NCBI GenBank assembly: GCA_013002285.1
Contig: JABDKJ010000014.1
Coordinates: 1 to 40,102 of the forward strand
Length of the DNA stretch: 40,102 bases
Direction of reading: 5' to 3'
From: Flavobacteriales bacterium
GTDB lineage: Bacteria > Bacteroidota > Bacteroidia > Flavobacteriales > JABDKJ01
The position numbers were made by a program, and so were the translations under genes. Shown here one piece after another: positions 34,968 through 40,102 of this stretch (its first letter is position 1; each line of letters opens with the position of its first letter). The notes below the pieces were generated by a model that saw only the letters and a program-made list of their open reading frames with translations, had not been told where the DNA came from and searched no databases.

Positions 34968-35338
34968 TTGAGTTCTTTTGCAGTAAGAGATCCATTATTG
35001 TCCTTATCTAAGGAAAGAAGAAACTCCATTGATCCAGCTATCTCATTTTTATCGATCACTTCATCTTTGTTTCGGTCTAGCAATCTTGCGAGATCTAAAT
35101 GGTCTGTACATTCTGTGAATGTTACTTTTTCATCACCATCTCTGTCCAGGGTATAAAGCATATCATTCAGCTCACTTATTTCTTCATTGCTTAATTCATC
35201 ATTCGAATCCATGTCTAAAGAAGACATTGCTTTTTTTGGATCATACCTTCCTGTGAGGTCTGTTGGTGAAAAATAGATCACCAAAATGATGATTATTGCG
35301 GCAGTTATAAAAGGATACAGCCTTTCAAAAAATTTCAT
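34964..35338 (-). CDS. Four-EF-hand membrane-anchored protein
   Basis: The 124-residue protein has an N-terminal membrane segment (FITAAIIIILVIYF, about residues 10-24) and four EF-hand-type loops: DMDSNDELSNEE, DRDGDEKVTFTE, DRNKDEVIDKNE and DKDNNGSLTAKE. All have Asp at position 1 and an acidic residue at 12, so calcium binding is plausible. It probably projects into the periplasm. It overlaps the SDR gene by 4 nt, and a calcium-dependent scaffold is only a guess. Confidence 0.88.
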   Translation of the reverse strand: MKFFERLYPFITAAIIIILVIYFSPTDLTGRYDPKKAMSSLDMDSNDELSNEEISELNDMLYTLDRDGDEKVTFTECTDHLDLARLLDRNKDEVIDKNEIAGSMEFLLSLDKDNNGSLTAKELK

Positions 35339-35428
35339 GTGTATTTAAAATGGGTCGCAAGGTACAGTTTAATAGAATTTCTAAAAAGCTTCCATCATTA
35401 ATTAGATATTTGCTGGGAATTTGGATCC

Positions 35429-36262
35429 ATGAAATTCGGATTACTGGGAAAGAACATATCGTATTCATTGTCTCCTATATTGCATCAAGTGTTCGCAGAC
35501 CTCACTGGTTTGGTGATCACTTATGATCTCCTTGACCTCGATCATTTGCATATTGCGGAAGGCATGACCGTCCTTGAATATTGTGAGCTTAACGAATACA
35601 ATGGAGTGAATGTGACGATCCCGCTTAAAGAAGAATTGATAGATCAGGTTGATGAAAGATCAGAAGAAGTAGAGCGTATAGGTAGTCTCAATACGATCCA
35701 GTTCAAAGAACATCTTTCAAAGGCTTTTAGTACAGACTTAACCGCTATCAAAAAAACAGCATTGTGGTCATTACAAGATGTGGAAGCAGGTGGATCTTTC
35801 CTTATTAAAGGGGCTGGTGGTTTTGCTCGGGCTGCAGCTTTTGCTTTGGGAGAATTGGGCGCTATGCATATTTATATAGTCAATAGAGATTTTGATCGTG
35901 CAATTGAGCTTGAGGAAGACCTTAATGATCACAACATTAAGGCTATGGCATTAGAGGAAAGAGATATGTTCGAAGATAACTTGCATTTCGATGGACTTAT
36001 GAATGCCACACCAGTGGGAATGGGAGAGAGTATTGAAATGCCTTTTGATCTTGGCTTGATAAAGAAAGCCAGGTGGGTCATTGAATCAGTTTACACACCA
36101 CAAAAAACTATGTTCCTTGATATGGCTCATGAATTCAAAAAGGACCTTATAAGTGGATCGTCACTTTTATTTCATCAAGGGGCAGATTCTTTTGAGCTAT
36201 GGACCGGAAAAACGGTGGATAGGGTAGCGGCATGGTCTTTGTTCCTCGAAAGGATCAAATGA
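35429..36262 (+). CDS. aroE: Shikimate 5-dehydrogenase
   Basis: The 277-residue protein has the shikimate-binding N-terminus GKNISYSLSPILHQ, NVTIPLKEE with its essential Lys, FSTDLTA at the NTD position, the NADP loop GAGGFARAAAFAL, NATPVGM and the C-terminal LLFHQGADSFELWTG. It reduces 3-dehydroshikimate with NADPH in aromatic amino acid synthesis. The GNxxxHSLSP motif has Lys for Asn and Tyr for His, minor changes that still fit AroE. It converges with the lipoprotein gene, whose stop abuts its own. Confidence 0.93.
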   Translation: MKFGLLGKNISYSLSPILHQVFADLTGLVITYDLLDLDHLHIAEGMTVLEYCELNEYNGVNVTIPLKEELIDQVDERSEEVERIGSLNTIQFKEHLSKAFSTDLTAIKKTALWSLQDVEAGGSFLIKGAGGFARAAAFALGELGAMHIYIVNRDFDRAIELEEDLNDHNIKAMALEERDMFEDNLHFDGLMNATPVGMGESIEMPFDLGLIKKARWVIESVYTPQKTMFLDMAHEFKKDLISGSSLLFHQGADSFELWTGKTVDRVAAWSLFLERIK

Positions 36263-36724
36263 TCAGGGCATAATAGCAGAGAACTGGCCATCAATGACAT
36301 TGATCTCACCAGCGCCAAAAAACTCTATACCGTGGAATTGAAAAGTACCTTCCAATTCATTTGTCGCCTCGTCATATCTACTAATGGTAATACTGCCATC
36401 ATCAGAAATGTATTCAACGTTATTAAAATTGTCAGAATAAACGATCTGGTCATTTGTGGTGCCATCCAATGGATAAGACCCTTCACTTGGCGGATTTTGC
36501 ATCTGCAATGTCATTTGGCTGTCGCCAAAATTTGCATTGATCTGAAAAACGTTGTTTCCTGGAACGATCTCTATAAGATTGGTTTGGACATCTGTGGAAT
36601 TGATTATACACCGAACGCTAGGCGAAAATTCCGTATCCATGGGATCATCAGAGTCTTTTTCGCACGAAAAAAGGAAAATTGACATGAATATCATTGCCAA
36701 TATCGATCTGGAATAAATCATCAA
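36263..36724 (-). CDS. Predicted lipoprotein of unknown function
   Basis: The 153-residue protein has a lipoprotein signal (FLFSC, Cys near 21) followed by an acidic spacer (EKDSDDPMDTE) typical of Bacteroidota surface-exposed lipoproteins. The rest is a beta-rich sandwich (MTLQMQNPPSEGSYPL, YISDDGSITISRYD, LEGTFQFHG). It resembles small DUF6252-like lipoproteins, but I cannot assign a function. It is convergent with aroE and shares no obvious operon; the TerB-like gene upstream lies 22 nt away in the same direction. Confidence 0.82.
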   Translation of the reverse strand: MMIYSRSILAMIFMSIFLFSCEKDSDDPMDTEFSPSVRCIINSTDVQTNLIEIVPGNNVFQINANFGDSQMTLQMQNPPSEGSYPLDGTTNDQIVYSDNFNNVEYISDDGSITISRYDEATNELEGTFQFHGIEFFGAGEINVIDGQFSAIMP

Positions 36725-36746
36725 ATAAATTTTTAACTAATTTAGT

Positions 36747-37151
36747 TTAGCATCTGTATCGACAGATCACCTCCATCAATTCTTTATGAGGCACTGCATT
36801 TGGAAAACTCATTTTCCATTTTTGAATAAGTGAATTCACCATTTCATCTCTCAGTCCTAAGCGGAAGCCAAGATTTCGGCAAAAACGCTCTTCTGCTTCA
36901 TCAATTCCTCTGTCCATGACCATTGCCATAACAGATTGAATAAAAATAGGGATCCTTTTGTGTTCTTCTTCTGGAGGTACAAATGGTACGACTAATCGTT
37001 TGTCCTGCATTTGTTGAATATCGAAGTGATCTAATTCTAGATGTTCCGCCACATGATAGATAAACTCATTTTCACTTTCAGAGGTGAATAGATCGATCTC
37101 TGCTAACTCGAATAAAATGGATATTACACCAAGTTTTTTTTCGTATGTCAT
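36747..37151 (-). CDS. TerB-like protein
   Basis: The 134-residue helical protein has the TerB-type start LGVISILFELAEIDLFTSESENEFIYHVAEHLELDHFDI, that is, an acidic helix pair with metal-binding potential of the tellurite-resistance TerB fold. A second helical half follows (RIPIFIQSVMAMVMDRGIDEAEERFCRNLGFRLG). There are no other ter genes here, so tellurite resistance is not implied. It may be a soluble cytoplasmic co-factor of unknown partner. Confidence 0.78.
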   Translation of the reverse strand: MTYEKKLGVISILFELAEIDLFTSESENEFIYHVAEHLELDHFDIQQMQDKRLVVPFVPPEEEHKRIPIFIQSVMAMVMDRGIDEAEERFCRNLGFRLGLRDEMVNSLIQKWKMSFPNAVPHKELMEVICRYRC

Positions 37152-37297
37152 GTTTATCTGTTATAGTGTCCCGATGGAGACTATTAATGTTATGTGAAAC
37201 GAATTTTTCTGGAAAAGGTTAGGGCTGTAGCCTGCAACCTATCGATATTTTCGTTGAAATGTATGAATGCTTCAGTATCTGGTTTGACAGAAAGCAG

Positions 37298-37305
37298 TAC
37301 TTTCG
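37298..37305 (+). promoter_or_regulatory. Possible -7 element of the GtrA gene (TACTTTCG)
   Basis: TACTTTCG is 10 nt before the ATG at 37316 and fits TAnnTTCG. The nearby TTTG (37283) is too close for the usual spacing, so support is weak. Confidence 0.25.
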
Positions 37306-37315
37306 GCCAAACTAG

Positions 37316-37774
37316 ATGACACTTCAGGAAAGAATAAAAGCTTTTTTGATCCCAAAGATCAAGTTTGCAGGTACTTCAGGCATAGCGACAGCTGTGGACT
37401 ATGCCTTGGTGTTCATTTTACTCAATATCATGAACATCACAAGCAATTTCGAATTTATTGGAATTGACTTCAAACTGGCCAATGCTATAGGTGTTTCCGT
37501 AGGAATGATCACCAATTTCATTCTTCAGAAAAAATTTGTATTTGACACCAATAGGAACGTTTTCCTTGTCTTTTTCATGACCATTGGTTTTTCTGTAGCA
37601 GGATTCTTGCTTAATCAATGGCTTTTTGACTTTCTCAGGGATACTATAATATTCCTGTCTAAGCATACGTTTATTACAAAGGCATTTGTAACGGGTTTCA
37701 TGTTCCTGTTCAATTTCTACACCAAGCGCTTTTCCTTCGAAAAAAGCCTGCCAGGAGCTTCACAAAAAAGTTAA
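37316..37774 (+). CDS. GtrA-family membrane protein
   Basis: The 152-residue protein has four predicted membrane helices and the GtrA/DPMS motifs KFAGTSGIATAVDYALVFIL, LANAIGVSVGMITNFILQKKFVF and FVTGFMFLFNFYTKRF. GtrA proteins are polyprenyl-phosphate-linked sugar flippases or helpers for surface glycans. No glycosyltransferase lies beside it. It is followed after 43 nt by the MerC gene in the same direction. Confidence 0.92.
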   Translation: MTLQERIKAFLIPKIKFAGTSGIATAVDYALVFILLNIMNITSNFEFIGIDFKLANAIGVSVGMITNFILQKKFVFDTNRNVFLVFFMTIGFSVAGFLLNQWLFDFLRDTIIFLSKHTFITKAFVTGFMFLFNFYTKRFSFEKSLPGASQKS

Positions 37775-37784
37775 TGCAATTCTG

Positions 37785-37813
37785 TTGCATTTAGAATGGA
37801 TCACTTACATTTG
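37785..37813 (+). promoter_or_regulatory. Promoter overlapping the MerC gene 5' end
   Basis: TTG (37785-37787), 18 nt, TACATTTG (37806-37813) matches the consensus exactly. The expected start site coincides with GTG at 37818, so the mRNA could be leaderless. Confidence 0.55.
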
Positions 37814-37817
37814 TGCT

Positions 37818-38177
37818 GTGATCAAACGACTGAAATTAGATACTCTGGGAATGGGGGCGAGCATTATCTGCGCTATCCATTGTGCTGCTGTTCCATTTCT
37901 AGTTAGCATTTCTGCTACAGTTGGCCTAGACATTTTTCAGAGTCATTGGTTTGAGTTTGGAATTCTAGGGCTGGCCTTTATTTTTATTGCAGCATCTCTA
38001 CTTCCTTCTTTTCTGAAACACAGAAATGCGCTTCCCTTGACATTGGCAACCCTCGGTCTAATAGCGGTGATAGCCAATCACATCATATGGGGGCATAGCT
38101 CTTACATCCTTTCATTCAGTGGTGCCATAGCGATCGCTAATGGGCATTACAAAAATTATCAATTAATGAAGATTTGA
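37818..38177 (+). CDS. MerC-domain membrane protein
   Basis: The protein is about 119 residues from GTG 37818 and has four membrane helices. The N-terminal motif is GMGASIICAIHCAAVPFL, whose CAIHC is the metal-binding cysteine pair of MerC-like mercury transporters. The start GTG 37818 gives the family's usual short N-terminus (VIKRLKLD). A TTG at 37785 would add 11 residues that overlap an apparently perfect promoter. No mercury reductase or merR gene is visible, and MerC-like proteins are widespread in Bacteroidota without mer operons. Confidence 0.85.
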   Translation: MIKRLKLDTLGMGASIICAIHCAAVPFLVSISATVGLDIFQSHWFEFGILGLAFIFIAASLLPSFLKHRNALPLTLATLGLIAVIANHIIWGHSSYILSFSGAIAIANGHYKNYQLMKI

Positions 38178-38206
38178 TCAAGGTGTCTTGACCTGTTTCT
38201 GAAGTC

Positions 38207-38824
38207 TTATTTTCTCTTAAAAATATATCCTCCTCCGCTTGCTCCCCAAACTTGTGAATCTAGTTTATCCCAACCCTGGTCCCAGGAAAGGATCTTTCCA
38301 GACATAATTGAAACTTCAGAAGTAGCATAGCTCGCTCCACGCGTTGTACTTGGACATTTCTTGGCTTCCGTCTTACCTGAATATGAGGCAAAGCCATCAT
38401 ATTCCAAAAATACTGTACAACCCACTTTTTCTGTAAGGTCAGAGGGACTAAGGTCTACAAGTGGTTCTTTCTCTTTATGGGCTCCAATGTATTTCTCGGG
38501 ATCCGGCAATAAATAAACTACAGATGCATAGATGTCAAAGTCAACATTGTGCAAATAATATACTCTTTGTCTGTAAGGCTCCTTTGGAGTTTCTGCAGAA
38601 GCTTGTTCAACATAGAAATACTGACCTAACTCATCTATGCCTTCCCAAATAGGAACCATATGCAAATCTATGTTAAGGTAATTCTCGTCTTTTAATGACT
38701 GCTCTTCGCTGCTGAATGAACCTGTCATCCATTCTACTAATTCGTTCATGTTCTCGTCTTCGAACTGAGCGTTGATGTTAGTTCCAATAAATACTATAAA
38801 GAGAAGAGTTGCGATTTTTTTCAT
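38207..38824 (-). CDS. CpcT/CpeT-family protein, secreted
   Basis: The 205-residue protein has a signal peptide (residues 1-19) and a complete CpcT/CpeT-family domain. Motifs are LVEWMTGSFSSEEQSLKD, LHMVPIWEGIDELGQYFYVEQA, PYRQRVYYL, GCTVFLEYD, and the C-terminal WDQGWDKLDSQVWGASGGGY. In cyanobacteria this family attaches bilins to phycobiliproteins. No phycobiliprotein exists here, so the ligand is unknown; a tetrapyrrole-like or lipid compound is conceivable. It lies 32 nt downstream of rlmI in the same direction but has an apparent promoter of its own. Confidence 0.88.
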   Translation of the reverse strand: MKKIATLLFIVFIGTNINAQFEDENMNELVEWMTGSFSSEEQSLKDENYLNIDLHMVPIWEGIDELGQYFYVEQASAETPKEPYRQRVYYLHNVDFDIYASVVYLLPDPEKYIGAHKEKEPLVDLSPSDLTEKVGCTVFLEYDGFASYSGKTEAKKCPSTTRGASYATSEVSIMSGKILSWDQGWDKLDSQVWGASGGGYIFKRK

Positions 38825-38828
38825 TGTA

Positions 38829-38836
38829 CAAAATTA
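38829..38836 (-). promoter_or_regulatory. Predicted -7 element just before the CpcT-like gene
   Basis: TAATTTTG on the minus strand lies 4 nt before the ATG. Transcription from it would start at or next to the ATG, so the mRNA could be leaderless. The upstream TTTG (38854-38851) lies at a 14-nt spacing, shorter than usual. Confidence 0.35.
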
Positions 38837-38856
38837 AGCAAAAGATGAAGCAAATA

Positions 38857-40035
38857 TTATTCCACTTCCAGCACGAGTCCTTTCAGGTATTCTCCTTCTG
38901 GATGATAAATGTTTATAGGATGGTCAGGAGGTTGATGTAATTGATGAAGAATACGCACATTTCTCTTTGCATTTATTGCTGCAGCCATAACTGTGTCTCT
39001 GAACAATTTTGTGTCAATGACCTGTGAACAAGAGAACGTGAATATGATCCCACCCGGCCTTATCTGTTGTATAGCTTGAAAGTTTATTCGTTTATAACCC
39101 TGCACCGCTTGGTGTCTTGCACTCATATGCTTTGCAAAAGCAGGTGGGTCAAGAACGATCACATCAACATTTTTTGGAAGGTCCTTTACAAAGTCCAATA
39201 CATCTGCCTTTAAGCTTTCATGCTTTTTATCATCGAAGTGATTCCAGGCTACATTCTCTTCTACCATTTCCATAGCAGAGGCAGAAGAATCCACCGAGAT
39301 CACTTTCTTGGCTCCTCCCTGCAAGGCATACATGGAAAAGCCGCCTGTATAGCAAAATGTATTGACAACAGTTTTCTCATTGCTGTATCTCTTGAGCAAT
39401 TCTCGGTTTTCTCGTTGATCTATGAAAAATCCAGTTTTTTGTCCCGTTTCCCAATCTACTTTGAAGTGGACATTGTTCTCTATCAATTTAGCATTAGAAC
39501 GCTCACCCAATAAATAAGAATTCTCTATCTCGATGCCATGCTTTTTCAGGGCGATAGCACTCTTGTCAAAAACATTCTTAATGGTCCCATTGCTGAGCTC
39601 AGTGAACTTTGAAGCCAATGACTTCGCGAAATTGTGCATGCCTAAGGCATGAGCTACAACGACAGCTGTATCTCCATAGACATCAATGATGAGTCCTGGA
39701 AGATGATCTCCTTCCGCATGGACCCAGCGAAATATATTGGTATTTGGGTTTCCTGCGATACCCAGTTTTTCTCTTTTCTGCCATGCATTTTTCAAGCGAG
39801 AAAAGATCAGTTCGTCATTCACCTCTAGATCCTCAAAAGATAATATGCGCACGGCTATGCGTCCAGCGGCATATACGCCTCTTGCAAGGAATCTTCCTTT
39901 GTTGGCTCGAATGGTAACTACATCTCCGTTTTGCGGATCGCCTTCTACTCTCTTGATGGCCCCTGAAAATACCCAAGGATGATATCGTTCTATTGACTGT
40001 TCTTTTCTTGGCTTTAAATAAACACTTGCTTCCAT
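38857..40035 (-). CDS. rlmI: 23S rRNA (cytosine-C5) methyltransferase RlmI-like
   Basis: The 392-residue protein has an N-terminal PUA domain (VYLKPRKEQSIERYHPWVFSGAIKRVEG), a central region with DWETGQKTGFFIDQRENR, and a Rossmann methyltransferase with VNTFCYTGGFSMYALQGGAKKVISVD, LDPPAFAKH and FTFSCSQVI, whose Cys is in the position of the catalytic residue. RlmI methylates C1962 of 23S rRNA. It is monocistronic or leads the CpcT-like gene. A TACTTTCG element lies 7 nt before the ATG. Confidence 0.93.
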   Translation of the reverse strand: MEASVYLKPRKEQSIERYHPWVFSGAIKRVEGDPQNGDVVTIRANKGRFLARGVYAAGRIAVRILSFEDLEVNDELIFSRLKNAWQKREKLGIAGNPNTNIFRWVHAEGDHLPGLIIDVYGDTAVVVAHALGMHNFAKSLASKFTELSNGTIKNVFDKSAIALKKHGIEIENSYLLGERSNAKLIENNVHFKVDWETGQKTGFFIDQRENRELLKRYSNEKTVVNTFCYTGGFSMYALQGGAKKVISVDSSASAMEMVEENVAWNHFDDKKHESLKADVLDFVKDLPKNVDVIVLDPPAFAKHMSARHQAVQGYKRINFQAIQQIRPGGIIFTFSCSQVIDTKLFRDTVMAAAINAKRNVRILHQLHQPPDHPINIYHPEGEYLKGLVLEVE

Positions 40036-40042
40036 TGGAGCG

Positions 40043-40050
40043 CGAAAGTA
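40043..40050 (-). promoter_or_regulatory. Possible -7 element of rlmI (TACTTTCG)
   Basis: TACTTTCG on the minus strand ends 7 nt before the rlmI ATG. No TTG at standard spacing is seen; the rest of the window to 40102 contains no gene. Confidence 0.25.
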
Positions 40051-40102
40051 CGAAGAAGGAATAGTATTAAATACTCAGACCTCAAACAAAAAACGATAGG
40101 GT

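Noticed and set aside
36747..37151. Tellurite resistance operon
   Set aside because: Only one TerB-like gene is present. TerC, TerD or TerZ relatives are absent, so no resistance system is claimed.
37225..37260. Small inverted repeat (GGTT...GGCT-GT-AGCC...AACC) upstream of gtrA
   Set aside because: The arms are short and interrupted, it is not followed by T, and no riboswitch or operator family fits.

Overview
The window looks like chromosomal DNA of a marine-type Bacteroidota, probably a flavobacterium-like lineage. This is inferred from the AT-rich composition, core promoters of the TTG / TAnnTTTG type, the absence of clear Shine-Dalgarno sequences, a PorE-like OmpA protein of the type IX secretion system (T9SS), a T9SS type A sorting domain on a cytochrome, and many short lipoproteins. 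I see no CRISPR array, insertion sequence or phage gene. The species cannot be named from the sequence alone.

Layout. 1-7560 (minus strand): recR, a two-module membrane glycosyltransferase, a branched-chain-type dihydrolipoamide acyltransferase, and two tandem TPR/PD40 envelope proteins; the last is cut by the window edge. 7681-10806 (plus): a compact arsenosugar-type cluster of a DUF2064 glycosyltransferase-like protein, an AhpD-like protein, radical SAM ArsS and methyltransferase ArsM. It is followed by a five-haem T9SS-exported cytochrome (10873-12813). 12810-14726 (minus): a thiolase and an NlpC/P60 peptidase. 14849-16252: tRNA-Ser(GCT), a lipoprotein gene, then tRNA-Pro(GGG), tRNA-Arg(TCT) and tRNA-Pro(TGG). 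A gene-poor 0.5 kb and a LuxR-type regulator follow. 17735-22715: an AspT/YidE-type transporter, a lipoprotein resembling formylglycine-generating enzyme, and two divergent methyltransferases, one large and AprA-like, sharing a 96-bp promoter region with a 12-bp palindrome.

22763-31517 is a phenylacetate catabolic operon: a TetR regulator, then paaE, paaA, paaB, paaC, paaD, paaH, paaZ and an enoyl-CoA hydratase. PaaABCE epoxidises the ring of phenylacetyl-CoA, PaaD helps mature the oxygenase, PaaZ opens the ring and oxidises the aldehyde, and the hydratase and PaaH carry out beta-oxidation. A perfect 18-bp palindrome covers the paaE core promoter and a degenerate copy precedes tetR, which gives a concrete operator for the regulator. 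PaaZ carries an extra C-terminal DinB/DUF1569-like domain. No phenylacetate-CoA ligase or PaaI is present.

31521-40102 holds housekeeping and small envelope genes: a BON-LysM protein, an alpha/beta hydrolase, an FMN reductase, an SDR protein without the usual catalytic Tyr/Lys, a four-EF-hand protein, aroE, a lipoprotein, a TerB-like protein, GtrA, MerC, a CpcT/CpeT homologue outside cyanobacteria, and the rRNA methyltransferase RlmI.

The strongest leads are the PaaZ fusion with its operator pair, the FGE-like lipoprotein that keeps both active-site cysteines, the arsenosugar cluster next to an exported multihaem cytochrome, the divergent methyltransferase pair, and the glycosyltransferase fused to a gutted phosphoglycosyl-transferase module.
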